A stretch of DNA of 64,000 bases, taken from the NCBI RefSeq assembly GCF_008107635.1, contig NZ_SDGZ01000020.1, positions 50,018 through 114,017 on the forward strand, read 5' to 3'. The notes beneath the pieces are model-generated. The model worked only from the letters and a program-made list of their open reading frames with translations. It searched no databases and was not told where the DNA came from. Made by a program: the position numbers and the translations under genes. Numbering within the stretch: the first letter of the stretch is position 1; each line of letters begins with the position of its first letter. Shown here piece by piece: positions 16,379 through 26,510 of the stretch. The DNA comes from Weissella muntiaci. Lineage in GTDB: Bacteria; Bacillota; Bacilli; Lactobacillales; Lactobacillaceae.

Positions 16379-16891
16379 ATGAAATATAAATCAATAATTC
16401 GAAACTTAATCCTTGTACTCTCATCTTGTTTCCTAACGCTTGGAGTACAAACCTCGAGTACGCACGAGGCTGACTCACCAACATACACTAATAAAACAAC
16501 TGTTACACGTATCACAGCTAAAGACTTAAATGACAACCAACCGCTCTTAATGAGCACGCTTATTTATTATGCAATTACGCATATTTCAGACGGTCGTTGG
16601 ATTGAGGTTTCCGATATTGACCGTGGCTGGCAGATCCAAAAAGTAGCTGTTGACGGCGGTATACACTATCTCGTCTGGCCAGATAAGCGAATCAAGAATG
16701 AAAGCAAGCATATCGAACCCAATTGGTTTGAAATTAATGGCGACACTGTTGTTTATCACAGTTTTATAATTCATTCGCAAGGATATGAAGTCACTAATAC
16801 CATATCCCTAAAAGAAATCGTTAACACAGTTAATACTAAACACGGCATAATTAAAATTAATTCAATGCTTGAGAACCTAGTTATTGTCTAA
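16379..16891 (+). CDS. Secreted protein of unknown function
   Basis: A 170-residue protein with a typical signal peptide: MKYKSIIRN, hydrophobic LILVLSSCFLTLGV, then a polar region from about residue 27. There is no lipobox or cell-wall anchor. The mature part has a predicted mixed beta structure (GRWIEVSDIDRGWQIQ, THYLVW-like segments) and ends ISLKEIVNTVNTK..., loosely like small secreted proteins of lactobacilli. I do not recognise the domain. It is the only plus-strand gene in this area and stands alone. Confidence 0.55.
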   Translation: MKYKSIIRNLILVLSSCFLTLGVQTSSTHEADSPTYTNKTTVTRITAKDLNDNQPLLMSTLIYYAITHISDGRWIEVSDIDRGWQIQKVAVDGGIHYLVWPDKRIKNESKHIEPNWFEINGDTVVYHSFIIHSQGYEVTNTISLKEIVNTVNTKHGIIKINSMLENLVIV

Positions 16892-17158
16892 CAAACATTG
16901 TATATGCTTATTTCTGTTTGATCTTCCCCTTAGGAAATAAGGCGCAATTGAAGTCGCGGCACCTACATGTAAAACCCCAATAAGTCGACATATACCAACG
17001 CTACTCTAGAAAATGAATATTAGTAAAAGTATTTTGCGATTAGACAGAATACTTATATATCAACATCCCTCTATTATCCCCAAAATTAACTTTACCACAA
17101 GCTGAAGAACTGCATGCGCTTTCCTGTCAACATAGAGCGAAAGCATCCGCTATTACAA

Positions 17159-17854
17159 TTAGATATTCGTATACTCTAGTTCATAATAATGTTCACTACC
17201 ATTAGCATCGGTCATAGGATAGATTAATGTAATTACATCTTCATCATTGTACCTTAAATAATATATGTCTTGATTACTAGGGTTGTAGATTTCTGTATTA
17301 ACCTGTACGTTTTCTGTTTCCCCAGTTATCTTTGTATTAACTGTTAATGTTTTAGTTTCAACATTTCTAATCTGCAATCCAGAATATTTTACAGATGAAT
17401 TTGGTGGCGTTAAGTAGTCCACTAGTGATAGATCATTGTCCGTCGAATCTTTACTTATCATAATAATTCTATCGCCATAATGAAATTTATCCGACCATGT
17501 GCCTGTATATGTTACAGCGTAAGGAAAATCATTAGCTTCCACATTTATTGAACTACTTGTGGAGCTACTCCTTGACTCGCTCGACCTCACGCTAGATCCT
17601 GCCACATTCGATACTGTTTTTTCATTTCCTTTACTTGAGACACCCTCCAGCTTATCCTTTCCAGTCAAAAAGAGTATTCCAAATACGATAACTAAAACAA
17701 CAAATCCCGCCAACATTGATACAAAAAAATCATGTCTTCTGATTGCTTTAATTCTCAAGTAGTCATCTCTCCAGTTCGGATCATCCTGTCTATCTCTATA
17801 AAATTCAAACGTATGACTTGTTCGAGTCTTGCTACTCAAATACTTCTTTGCCAT
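17159..17854 (-). CDS. Single-pass membrane protein with Ser-rich linker and extracellular domain
   Basis: A 231-residue protein in four parts: a charged cytosolic N-terminus (residues 1-42), one membrane helix (FFVSMLAGFVVLVIVFGILFL at its core), a serine-rich linker around residues 80-105 (SSVRSSESRSSSTSSS), and an extracellular domain of about 120 residues rich in beta-forming sequence. The topology is type II-like with the C-terminus outside. No catalytic motif or known family is seen. It may be a surface sensor or an exported accessory of the neighbouring island, but nothing directly shows this. Confidence 0.55.
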   Translation of the reverse strand: MAKKYLSSKTRTSHTFEFYRDRQDDPNWRDDYLRIKAIRRHDFFVSMLAGFVVLVIVFGILFLTGKDKLEGVSSKGNEKTVSNVAGSSVRSSESRSSSTSSSINVEANDFPYAVTYTGTWSDKFHYGDRIIMISKDSTDNDLSLVDYLTPPNSSVKYSGLQIRNVETKTLTVNTKITGETENVQVNTEIYNPSNQDIYYLRYNDEDVITLIYPMTDANGSEHYYELEYTNI

Positions 17855-18067
17855 TTCTAACCCCTTAAAAATATACTATTCGAATATACAATACAGGAGT
17901 TATGCTATTTTCATTATTCAATAGCTTATATTTCAAAGAAATCTTAAAATTCTTTTTTGGTGCACTATCACTCAAAACAACGTCATTGTACCGTTTAGCC
18001 TATTCGACCGCATTCCCCATATCATCGTATGCAAGTGCATTCACTGAAATATGATACTTATAACAAT

Positions 18068-18114
18068 AAAAATCCCGTTATATCAACATAATCGCTGATA
18101 CAACGGGATTTTTT
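18068..18114 (-). terminator. Terminator following tRNA-Gln
   Basis: A 14-bp stem (ATCCCGTTGTATCA with its complement, one G-T pair and one mismatch) followed on the minus strand by a T run, directly downstream of the tRNA. Confidence 0.85.
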
Positions 18115-18127
18115 ACTACTAATATTA

Positions 18128-18198
18128 TTGGGCATACTGGATTCGAACCAGTGCTCAAGGATTCAGAGACCTTTGCCTTACCTCTTGGCCAATGCCCA
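18128..18198 (-). tRNA. tRNA-Gln (anticodon CTG)
   Basis: The minus strand folds as a full cloverleaf. The acceptor stem is TGGGCAT/ATGCCCA, the D arm GCC-AAGAGGTAA-GGC, the anticodon loop CTCTGAA with CTG in the middle, and the T arm ACTGG-TTCGAAT-CCAGT. The T1-A72 pair and the U-U mismatch closing the anticodon stem are typical of tRNA-Gln. CCA is not encoded. CTG is the less common second glutamine isoacceptor, reading CAG codons. It stands alone before its own terminator. Confidence 0.93.
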
Positions 18199-18256
18199 AA
18201 AACAACAATACTTATTATAACAATAACCCTTTAAACGGGCAAGGTTTTCGCCAAAC

Positions 18257-18296
18257 AAAAAACTCTGAAGAAGAAGAAACCATTCATCAGAGTTTT
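18257..18296 (-). terminator. Terminator of the marR-like gene
   Basis: Stem AAAACTCTGA/TCAGAGTTTT with a large loop, followed on the minus strand by a T run (TTTTTTG). Confidence 0.75.
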
Positions 18297-18313
18297 CCAA
18301 GCAACTTGCTCTA

Positions 18314-18778
18314 CTACATCATCAACTGACGCGCCCTGATCCGTGCACGCGACTTTGAGACAATTTTCTGTTCAATCAATCGTAACATCCGCAAACCACG
18401 CTTGGCGCTCTCTTCACCAAACGACTCAACCCAACCTTCAAAGCGCCGTTGAACTCGCTCTGTAACGACCTGCTCAACCTCGCGCCCCTCTGGGGTGAGG
18501 TATAACAACATCCGACGTCGATCATGTCGATCTGGCACCTGATAAATATACTGCTTTCTAAGTAGCATCTTAATCTGTCGTGAAATTGCAGCTCGTGTAA
18601 CGTTGCGACTCTCAACAATCTCAGTTAGCGTTAACCCAGAATGATGATGCGCAACATTATGCATGATTAAGTACTGTTCAAAAGATAGACCAAACTCCAT
18701 TGCGGGCTCCGATACCACGTCGTCCAAATATTTGATCGTTGTCAAATAGGCGTCAATATACTCATTCAATAATTTCAT
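18314..18778 (-). CDS. MarR-family transcriptional regulator
   Basis: A 154-residue winged-helix protein: helix-turn-helix LTLTEIVESRNVTRAAISRQIKML at its centre, then the wing YQVPDRHDRRRMLLYLTPEGREV, where D-x-R-D-x-R-R is the MarR hallmark. It would bind DNA as a dimer and release on ligand binding. Its target is not evident. The nearest candidates are the usp gene and the 28-bp perfect palindrome at 18852-18879, although that palindrome also serves as a terminator. Confidence 0.9.
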   Translation of the reverse strand: MKLLNEYIDAYLTTIKYLDDVVSEPAMEFGLSFEQYLIMHNVAHHHSGLTLTEIVESRNVTRAAISRQIKMLLRKQYIYQVPDRHDRRRMLLYLTPEGREVEQVVTERVQRRFEGWVESFGEESAKRGLRMLRLIEQKIVSKSRARIRARQLMM

Positions 18779-18847
18779 AAGCTATCCCCATAAAAGGAGT
18801 CCCCAAACTACTCATCCATTTTATCCTATAAACAAGATTTTTGCATT

Positions 18848-18879
18848 AAAAAACGAACAATTATGCATAATTGTTCGTT
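18848..18879 (-). terminator. Terminator of usp, a perfect 28-bp palindrome
   Basis: AACGAACAATTATG is followed at once by its exact reverse complement, with TTTTTT next on the minus strand. It lies about 25 bases after the usp stop and 75 bases upstream of the marR-like gene. The lack of any loop bases is unusual for a terminator and leaves open a second role as a dimer-binding operator. Confidence 0.7.
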
Positions 18880-18904
18880 CCTTTATCTTGATATTATATA
18901 TATT

Positions 18905-19342
18905 TTAGCGAACAACCATCACCGTAATTGGCGCATTATTCGCAACATACTTTGATTGCGAACCAAAGTAATGATGTTCTTCATCTTCCTTTGAATGTGC
19001 ACCGATAACGACTAGGTCAGGTTGAATCTCTGGAATTACGTCCTTGACGATCACATCTCCCGGTTCGCCCTCTGCCAGCATGGTTGAGACGTTTGTTACC
19101 CCTGCAGCTTCAGCAGTTTGACGATACCGACCAAGTGCCCGTTCCACGTCATCCCGTGCCGCTTGATTCTTATCTTTTGAAAAGTAATCAAAAACGCTTA
19201 AATCATTCGACTCGAAAACTGATAAAATAGTCAGCTTCGAATCATCTTCACGAGCTTGATGAATGGCATTAATTAAAGTCATTTGACCCAATTCAGAATC
19301 ATCTACGGCGGCTAAGACGTGTTTAAATGTTTTTGGTTCCAT
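18905..19342 (-). CDS. Universal stress protein (UspA family)
   Basis: A 145-residue single Usp domain. It starts with the beta-strand HVLAAVDDSE, whose acidic residues contact the adenine, and ends with the ATP-binding pattern VVIGAHS...FGSQSKYV, followed by the strand ITVMVVR. It lies directly downstream of mntH and is probably cotranscribed with it, a frequent pairing in lactobacilli. The ATG at 19342 has GGAG eight bases upstream. Confidence 0.92.
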   Translation of the reverse strand: MEPKTFKHVLAAVDDSELGQMTLINAIHQAREDDSKLTILSVFESNDLSVFDYFSKDKNQAARDDVERALGRYRQTAEAAGVTNVSTMLAEGEPGDVIVKDVIPEIQPDLVVIGAHSKEDEEHHYFGSQSKYVANNAPITVMVVR

Positions 19343-19366
19343 CTTTTCGGCTCCTTTTTTAAACAA

Positions 19367-20722
19367 TTAGAAAATCATTGCAACTGTTTGAACAATTAGT
19401 TGGAAATTTAGAACTGTTAATGCGGTAGCAACAACATAAGCAATCGCGGTCATCCATGTTGCATTCTTATACTCACCCATGAACTTCGAACGCGAAGTGA
19501 AATAAATCAACGGGAACATCGAGAATGGTAATGCAACTGACAAGAATACCTGTGAATAAACCAAAAGGTTATCCAAGGCCCCCTCAGTTGCGCCAAAGAT
19601 CAATGCGAAGATGATGATTGGCACAAGTGCCAAACCACGGGTTACAACACGTTGAACCCACATTGGTAATTGAAGATGTGCGAAACCTTCCATAATAATC
19701 TGCCCGGTTAGCGTCCCAGTGATCGTTGAATTTTGCCCTGATGCCAATAAGGCAACCGCAAACAACATTGAAAGGAAGGGACTAGCAATCGCTCCGACAA
19801 TCTGATTATTATTTAATGCTCGATACAAGTCGCCGAAGGCCTGCATATCACTGTGACCAAAGAACAACGCTGCTCCAACAATCAAGAGCAATGCGTTCAC
19901 CACAAAGGCCCCTGTTAATTGGATGTTTGAGTCCCAGGCAGTGAACTTTAGAGCTTCCCGAATCCGACTAGGCTTGCTTCGATCAATCTTACGTGTCTGT
20001 GAGATCGATGAATGTAGATATAGATTGTGCGGCATAACAGTCGCTCCGACAATTCCCAAAGCTAATGTTAATTGTCCTGACTTGAGTATATCACTATGTG
20101 GTAACAAGTTAACTGTTGCTTGCCCCATATCTGGCTTAGCCAAAACCGCCATATACAAGAAGATCACTAGGATCACTAATATCAGTGTCGCAACAATTGC
20201 CTCGATTTTACGGAAACCAAGTTTCATCAATAGCAATAACAACAAAACGTCCGCAGAAGTAATCAATACACCCCAAATCAATGGGAAACCAAACAACAGA
20301 TTGATAGCAATTGCCGCACCGATAACTTCTGCCATATCGGTCGCCATGATTGCAAGCTCTGTTACAAACCATAAAATCCAACCCGTCGTCCGATTCGTTG
20401 AGTCACGAATCATCTGTGCCAGGTCCTTCTGCGCCACAATGCCTAGTTTAGCTGCCATAAATTGGAGCATCATCGCAATTAAACTAGATATTAAGACTAC
20501 AGACATCAACAAATAGTGATACTTTGCTCCACCTACAATTGACGTGATCCAGTTACCTGGATCCATGTAACCAACAGCTACTAACGCTCCTGGTCCACTC
20601 CACGCCATCAACTTCCGGAGAAATCCCCCGCTTTGTGGTACTTCCACAGTGCCGTTGATTTCCGCCAAACTTGGACCGGCATTTGCTTCCAATGCTGGAT
20701 CCTTTACTGAAATATCGCTCAT
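19367..20722 (-). CDS. mntH: Nramp-type Mn2+/divalent metal:proton symporter MntH
   Basis: A 451-residue protein with eleven or so membrane helices. The helix 1 motif DPGNW contains the metal-coordinating Asp and Asn, and helix 6 carries [13 protein letters not shown], with the conserved MPH. It imports Mn2+ with H+, important for lactic acid bacteria that accumulate manganese. The ATG at 20722 has AGGAGG upstream; the frame is open to 20788. A MntR-like palindrome lies about 70-90 bases upstream, and a usp gene follows. Confidence 0.95.
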   Translation of the reverse strand: MSDISVKDPALEANAGPSLAEINGTVEVPQSGGFLRKLMAWSGPGALVAVGYMDPGNWITSIVGGAKYHYLLMSVVLISSLIAMMLQFMAAKLGIVAQKDLAQMIRDSTNRTTGWILWFVTELAIMATDMAEVIGAAIAINLLFGFPLIWGVLITSADVLLLLLLMKLGFRKIEAIVATLILVILVIFLYMAVLAKPDMGQATVNLLPHSDILKSGQLTLALGIVGATVMPHNLYLHSSISQTRKIDRSKPSRIREALKFTAWDSNIQLTGAFVVNALLLIVGAALFFGHSDMQAFGDLYRALNNNQIVGAIASPFLSMLFAVALLASGQNSTITGTLTGQIIMEGFAHLQLPMWVQRVVTRGLALVPIIIFALIFGATEGALDNLLVYSQVFLSVALPFSMFPLIYFTSRSKFMGEYKNATWMTAIAYVVATALTVLNFQLIVQTVAMIF

Positions 20723-20792
20723 CAGTAAAATTCCTCCTTGTTTTTTGGTACCACTTATTATGTTCCTAATATTGAAATTTGTAAACACCTTT

Positions 20793-20814
20793 AAATGCCT
20801 TTAGCAAGGCATTT
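20793..20814. promoter_or_regulatory. MntR-like operator upstream of mntH
   Basis: A 9-bp inverted repeat, AAATGCCTT-TAGC-AAGGCATTT. The core TGCCTT/AAGGCA matches the known MntR half-sites (TTTGCCTTAAGGCAAA type). Its place before mntH suggests manganese-dependent repression. No mntR gene is in this window. Confidence 0.65.
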
Positions 20815-21006
20815 ACTAGCATTCACAAATGTAAGCGCATCCCTTCCTTTCAACGCTATTTTATAAAAAAATCACAGACTATCACACGCTAAACATTGAC
20901 ATTCTCCATAATTTCATGTAAATTAGGATAGTTGAAAAAAATAAATGACTATCAAATAACACTGCCTATTCCAATCCGGCACGGCGGTGTAAGGGAGGAT
21001 AACATT

Positions 21007-21180
21007 ATGGCAGTTCCTGCACGTAAAACTTCAAAGAATGCTAAGCGCTCACGTCGCGGTGGTCAAGGTGGAATTAACACACCTACTATCCATCAAAACG
21101 AGAACGGTGTTTATGTACGTAACCACCACGTAGCCGCTGATGGCACTTATAAGGGTAAGCAAGTTATTGCTCCTAAGTAA
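21007..21180 (+). CDS. rpmF: 50S ribosomal protein bL32
   Basis: A 57-residue basic protein beginning MAVPARKTSKNAKRSRRG and ending with HHVAADGTYKGKQVI, both characteristic of bL32. It lacks the two CxxC pairs found in zinc-binding versions, so it is the zinc-independent form. GGAGG lies eight bases before the ATG. It stands as a single gene ended by a strong terminator. Confidence 0.95.
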   Translation: MAVPARKTSKNAKRSRRGGQGGINTPTIHQNENGVYVRNHHVAADGTYKGKQVIAPK

Positions 21181-21182
21181 TT

Positions 21183-21232
21183 AAAAAGAAAGACCTGAAT
21201 CAAACTTCTGTTTGGTTCAGGTCTTTCTTTTT
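21183..21232 (+). terminator. Terminator of rpmF
   Basis: A stem of about 20 bp (AAAGAAAGACCTGAA with its complement TTCAGGTCTTTCTTT plus inner pairs) followed by TTTTT. Confidence 0.9.
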
Positions 21233-21247
21233 GCACGGATATTCATC

Positions 21248-21370
21248 TTAAAGCTCCTTCAAGATAAGATCATTGATCAACCGTTGCGCTGTAATGTTAG
21301 GAAGCTTCTTACGAAGATCTTTCCAATCTTTGAAGCCCATTTCTTTGGCTTGTACATCTAGTAATGACAT
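21248..21370 (-). CDS. Small conserved-looking protein of 40 residues
   Basis: It begins MSLLDVQAKEMGFKDW and ends LINDLILKEL; charged and helix-prone, with no membrane segment. An excellent ribosome binding site (AAGGAGG, eight bases before the ATG) supports real translation. It lies alone between rpmF and the GyrI-like gene. I do not recognise a family. Confidence 0.5.
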   Translation of the reverse strand: MSLLDVQAKEMGFKDWKDLRKKLPNITAQRLINDLILKEL

Positions 21371-21549
21371 CAAAATTACCTCCTTATTCTTTTTTGTATT
21401 CGCTTTCACAAAACCCCTATTAATATTATAATCATTCACGAAAATAAAGAAAGGGTTTTCATTAAAAGATTTTAGTTGTTTTTATATAATCCACTATGCT
21501 CTACCATAGTGGTTAACAGATTAATCTATATTGAATCGCCAAATTCAAT

Positions 21550-22167
21550 CTACACTTTTTCAATAAATAAACGTAAAACGACCCGCTGATTTTCAGGGCT
21601 TGTTTTACGAGCGTCGCTCAAGTATATTTCACGATGATGATATTGACGCATAACGGGCCGATAACCTTGCGCTAGAGCAAATGTTTCCATCTCAGTGAAA
21701 GTAGCCTGCTCAGTATCAAAACTTCCACGATGTGGTGCTTGAACTACTAGACCATCCGTCTGCTCAATCAGCTCGATCGCATCCAACGCCAGTTCACGAT
21801 CAACTTGCGTCTTAGCCCATGCCAATACCGTATCATCCACAAATTCTGGTTGTCGCAACATAATTTGCCAGACTAACTGTGCCTTATCCAGATCTCCGTC
21901 TGGTCTCGTGGTACTAGTCCAAAGACCCTCAAGGGGTGGCATTACATACGGGTAGAAATTTGGAATTTCGTACCCTTTTCGCCAAGCCATTGCGATTTTA
22001 TAAGCAACGGCGTACAGCGTTGTAATAGCTTGCTTAAATGCTGCGCTCGTATTTGGATCACCAACTCCTCTAATTGCTAGGAATTGCATCGAAGGTATCT
22101 CAACAATCGATACCTTCTTCGGATTATAAAATACTTGCTCGCGCTTCTTGAAATCAATCTTATCCAT
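21550..22167 (-). CDS. GyrI-like small-molecule-binding domain protein
   Basis: A 205-residue soluble protein. VSIVEIPSMQFLAIRGVGDPN at the N-terminus, followed by LYAVAYKIAM, YPYVMPPLEGLW, and then HRGSFDTEQATFTEME and HHREIYLSDARKTSPENQRVVLR, are features of the GyrI-like (COG4832) family. Members bind hydrophobic small molecules through a SHS2 fold; some hydrolyse cyclopropanoid toxins. There is no DNA-binding domain, so it is a stand-alone ligand-binding or enzymatic form. Confidence 0.85.
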   Translation of the reverse strand: MDKIDFKKREQVFYNPKKVSIVEIPSMQFLAIRGVGDPNTSAAFKQAITTLYAVAYKIAMAWRKGYEIPNFYPYVMPPLEGLWTSTTRPDGDLDKAQLVWQIMLRQPEFVDDTVLAWAKTQVDRELALDAIELIEQTDGLVVQAPHRGSFDTEQATFTEMETFALAQGYRPVMRQYHHREIYLSDARKTSPENQRVVLRLFIEKV

Positions 22168-22283
22168 AAAATTAATTCAAACCTCTTATAACGATACTTA
22201 TTTAGTTTAACACAATTTCTGAAAAAGTAAATTAGTCTTCAACTAATCCTAAAAATATAATAGCAACTAGATTTAAGTATGCA

Positions 22284-22326
22284 CAAAAAAAGTTCTAAAA
22301 CCATGAATGATTTTAGAACTTTTTAT
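22284..22326. terminator. Terminator of the EIIC-like gene (bidirectional)
   Basis: Stem AAAAAGTTCTAAAA with its complement TTTTAGAACTTTTT, A- and T-runs on both sides. Confidence 0.85.
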
Positions 22327-22345
22327 TTTTATTTAGCTCACTTGC

Positions 22346-23494
22346 TTACAACTCTTGTTGCAAGTCGGTTGGCTTATAAACCTTGATTACCTTAGTAAAC
22401 AAGAAGTCTGAGAAGAATCCTGCAATAATCGGAACCACAAAGAATGTAAGAATTGCAATCATTGGTGATACCGTATGCGTTTGGAACGCCTTGTCAGCAG
22501 TGTCCATAACTGATGATTGGATTGGTGAAACCATTCCAATCCAGCCAAATCCAGCAGTTGTTGGTGTTCCTTGAACATTGAACATTGCTACTGGAATTGC
22601 TGAAATCGCTGCCGTCAACAAGAATGACAAGATCATCTGTGGTCGCTTGAATACTGATGGCATCATACCCTTCATCGCACCCAAGAAAATGGCAACGGAA
22701 GTTCCCTTCTTGTTTACCTTAACTGAGTTGATCAACAAGACAACTGTGGTTGCAACAACCCCAACTCCAGCCGCTCCTGATCCAAGACCAGCAAGTGAAA
22801 TTGCCAAAGCAATTCCAACTGTTGAAACTGGTGTGATGATAATGAATGAGAATGCCATCGCGATCAAGATCGACATTGGTAGTGGCAATAGTGTAGTAAA
22901 GTACTGCACCATATCACCAAGCCAAGTCGTCACGTGAGCAACTGCTGGTGCAATTGTCAAACCAAGCAAACCAACACCACCACCGATAACAAGTGGGCTC
23001 AAAATAATTGCAAGTGCTCCAAAGCCCCAGAGATACTTGTAAACGAGCCAGATTACCAATACTCCGATTGCCGCAACAATCATTGCATTGATCACATCAC
23101 CTGCCCCAGATGCAAGGTATACATTGGCGGGTGCCTTTGATGCAACACCAGTAATCGGATTGACAAATCCTGCTGGTGCGGCAGCCCACTTAATTGAACC
23201 AGAAGCAGCTCCAACAGCAATTGTCAAAACTCCAACGTCCAATGCCTTCATCTTGAACTGCATGGCGATTGCCAAACCAATCAAAAGTGGAATGAATGAT
23301 GAGAACAAGACCAAAATTGCGTTCAAGTTCATTGCCCATTGCATTCCGTCTTGAATAAATGGTCGTAGTACATACTTCAAGATTGCTGATGGCAAAACAC
23401 CAATCAAAATACCTTGCGCAGACCCAGATAGAATCTTAAAGAGAAAATCTTTAAGATTGAAACGGTAATTACCGTCAAAAACTTCGTTACTCAT
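22346..23494 (-). CDS. PfoR/PTS EIIC-like membrane protein
   Basis: A 382-residue polytopic protein with nine to ten helices. Segments AAGAASGSIKWAAAP, GAGDVINAMIV and PVSTVGIALAISLAGLGSGAAGVG match the PTS_EIIC_2 family, which includes PfoR, once described as a toxin regulator. It probably transports a small substrate, but it lacks EIIA/EIIB partners here and the substrate is unknown. It lies just downstream of the D-lactate dehydrogenase gene and may be cotranscribed with it. AGGAG lies 11 bases before the ATG. Confidence 0.8.
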   Translation of the reverse strand: MSNEVFDGNYRFNLKDFLFKILSGSAQGILIGVLPSAILKYVLRPFIQDGMQWAMNLNAILVLFSSFIPLLIGLAIAMQFKMKALDVGVLTIAVGAASGSIKWAAAPAGFVNPITGVASKAPANVYLASGAGDVINAMIVAAIGVLVIWLVYKYLWGFGALAIILSPLVIGGGVGLLGLTIAPAVAHVTTWLGDMVQYFTTLLPLPMSILIAMAFSFIIITPVSTVGIALAISLAGLGSGAAGVGVVATTVVLLINSVKVNKKGTSVAIFLGAMKGMMPSVFKRPQMILSFLLTAAISAIPVAMFNVQGTPTTAGFGWIGMVSPIQSSVMDTADKAFQTHTVSPMIAILTFFVVPIIAGFFSDFLFTKVIKVYKPTDLQQEL

Positions 23495-23527
23495 ATAACC
23501 AAAAACTCCTAGTTTATCGATAAGATC

Positions 23528-24559
<1,032 letters not shown>

Positions 24560-24626
24560 TTATAAGTATTTATTTGTGAAAAAGTCAACGACAATTGCCC
24601 TTGTTAGTACGTTTGTAACTTAGCGA

Positions 24627-24641
24627 TTGTAAGCGATTTCC
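24627..24641 (+). promoter_or_regulatory. cre-like site upstream of D-ldh
   Basis: TTGTAAGCGATTTCC fits 14 of 15 positions of the CcpA consensus WTGNAANCGNWNNCW. In lactic acid bacteria CcpA often controls lactate dehydrogenase genes. Confidence 0.5.
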
Positions 24642-24796
24642 GCCAAAATATTGTTTTAAAGGTAAATTACGTCTGGCCTTTGCCTGTAAATAGTATTAAT
24701 TTCCTTGATAATTGAACGGTAAAGTTTTTTCATTCACTCAAAATAATTTTGTAAATTCTTATCATTAGCTGTGATTTAACGGCTTTATTAAACGAT

Positions 24797-24866
24797 AAAA
24801 AAACGTAAAACCGCTCTGCTGTTGACCACTTTGGCAAACATGTCAGATTCGTTTTTACGTTTTTCT
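24797..24866 (-). terminator. Terminator of clpP
   Basis: AAAAAAACGTAAAA pairs with TTTTTACGTTTTTC across a long loop of about 40 bases, ten bases after the clpP stop. Confidence 0.65.
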
Positions 24867-24876
24867 TTTTTCTAAA

Positions 24877-25470
24877 TTACTTTTGTTCGTTAGCTGAGGT
24901 CATGATCTTGTCGACCAAACCATAAGCCAATGATTCTTCGGCATCAAGCCAGTGATCGCGTTCCGTATCAAGCTCAACCTCTTCATAAGGTCGACCAGTA
25001 TTAGCGGCCAAAATCTCATTCAACTTCTTACGAGTCTTCAAAATTTCTTCTGCAGCAATCGCAATCTCAGTCTGTTGCCCTTGTGCACCACCTGATGGTT
25101 GGTGAATCATGAATTGTGAGTTAGGCAAAATAAATCGCTTTCCCTTAGCACCAGATGATGCCAAAACGGAAGCCATTGAAGCAGCCAAACCAATCACAAT
25201 TGTTTGTACATCCGCACGAATAAAGTTCATCGTGTCAAAGATAGCCATACCGGCATTCACTTCGCCACCAGGCGAATTGATATACATATAAATGTCCTTA
25301 TCAGGATCTTGGGCATCAAGGAACAAAAGCTGGGCAATAATTGCTGTCGCCATTTGTGACTCAATTGGTCCATTCACCATGATAATACGGTCAATCAACA
25401 AACGTGAAAAAATATCATATGAACGCTCACCACGTGATGATTGTTCGATAACGTATGGAATTGGATTCAT
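24877..25470 (-). CDS. clpP: ATP-dependent Clp protease proteolytic subunit
   Basis: A 197-residue ClpP with the catalytic triad visible: Ser98 in GLAASMASV, His in [10 protein letters not shown] and Asp in [10 protein letters not shown]. It forms the tetradecameric chamber that degrades substrates fed by ClpC, ClpE or ClpX. GGAGG precedes the ATG at 25470. The frame is open to 25524, but that lacks family resemblance. A CtsR box lies about 50 bases upstream, so heat-shock control is expected. It follows the whiA group, as is common in Lactobacillales. Confidence 0.97.
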   Translation of the reverse strand: MNPIPYVIEQSSRGERSYDIFSRLLIDRIIMVNGPIESQMATAIIAQLLFLDAQDPDKDIYMYINSPGGEVNAGMAIFDTMNFIRADVQTIVIGLAASMASVLASSGAKGKRFILPNSQFMIHQPSGGAQGQQTEIAIAAEEILKTRKKLNEILAANTGRPYEEVELDTERDHWLDAEESLAYGLVDKIMTSANEQK

Positions 25471-25518
25471 CAAAATTTCCTCCTGTGGAATATTGAATGG
25501 ATTATATTTTATACTCTT

Positions 25519-25535
25519 AGTCAAAAAAGGTCAAA
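25519..25535 (+). promoter_or_regulatory. CtsR operator upstream of clpP
   Basis: AGTCAAA-AAA-GGTCAAA is the tandem heptad of the CtsR box (GGTCAAANANGGTCAAA type) with a three-base spacer and one mismatch. It sits 49-65 bases before the clpP ATG, in the short gap after whiA. Confidence 0.85.
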
Positions 25536-25542
25536 CTTTTAC

Positions 25543-26496
25543 TTAATTCTCTTTTGGCAGACCACCGCCATCACGTAAGTCATTCGCTAATTGCGTCAAT
25601 TTGCGCAATCGATGGTTGACACCTGATTTCGAAATCGCTCCCGAAGCAATATATTTACCCAATTCTGACAAAGGTTCTTCGCGATGTTCGAGTCGAACCT
25701 GCGCCATCTCTCGTAATTTCTCCGGTAGCTTATGCAAACCAATCTCTTCATCAAGAAACTCGATATCATCAACCTGCTTTTGACTGGCCGTAACTGTCTT
25801 CTCAATATTCGCTTGCTCTGCATTAACCAAGCGGTTAACCGAGTTGCGCATGTCCCGCACGATTCGAACGTCTTCAAATTTTAGCATCGCCTCAGTTGCA
25901 CCAATTAAATTCAACATGTCGGCAATCTTTTCAGCTTCCTTTAGATAGACGATGTATCCAGAACGTCGCTCAACCGTTTTAGCATTTAATTCGAACTGGT
26001 TAATGAGATTTTCTAACTGCATGGCCTGCTCCTCATACAATGAGTAAATCTCTAGGTGATACCGACTAGTTTCAGGATTATTAACAGATCCAGCAGCCAA
26101 AAAGGCGCCCCGTAAATACGATCTCGCCATCCCCTCATCAGCCAACCAACTGTCCGGGATCGTCGGCAAAAGCTCAAAATTCTCAAAAATTCTCAAATCA
26201 TCAAGTAATTTATCAACATCTTGAGTCACCCTTACAATATAAAGATTATTCTTTTTCAACTTCATTTGCCGCCGAACGGAAATTTCTGAGTTTACATCAT
26301 AGAATTTTTGTAAAAGTGATAAAATTCGGCGAGCTGTAGCTGCATTTTCTGTTTGGACGTTTAGCGTGAACCGCATATTTGCTAGGCCCAACGACCCATT
26401 CATACGCATTAAGGCGGATAATTCTGCTTTAGCATTGTCAGGCTTGGTAATCTCAAGCATGGTCAACTCTTTTTTGACATCACTGGCAAATGACAT
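25543..26496 (-). CDS. whiA: DNA-binding protein WhiA
   Basis: A 317-residue protein. It starts [15 protein letters not shown] and contains [13 protein letters not shown] and the degenerate LAGLIDADG-type domain ([22 protein letters not shown] segment). It ends with the helix-turn-helix near [22 protein letters not shown]. In Gram-positive bacteria WhiA influences cell division and chromosome segregation. It is the third gene of rapZ-yvcK-whiA, 14 bases after yvcK, with GGAGG in front. Confidence 0.95.
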   Translation of the reverse strand: MSFASDVKKELTMLEITKPDNAKAELSALMRMNGSLGLANMRFTLNVQTENAATARRILSLLQKFYDVNSEISVRRQMKLKKNNLYIVRVTQDVDKLLDDLRIFENFELLPTIPDSWLADEGMARSYLRGAFLAAGSVNNPETSRYHLEIYSLYEEQAMQLENLINQFELNAKTVERRSGYIVYLKEAEKIADMLNLIGATEAMLKFEDVRIVRDMRNSVNRLVNAEQANIEKTVTASQKQVDDIEFLDEEIGLHKLPEKLREMAQVRLEHREEPLSELGKYIASGAISKSGVNHRLRKLTQLANDLRDGGGLPKEN

Positions 26497-26510
26497 GGCC
26501 TTCCTCCCTG

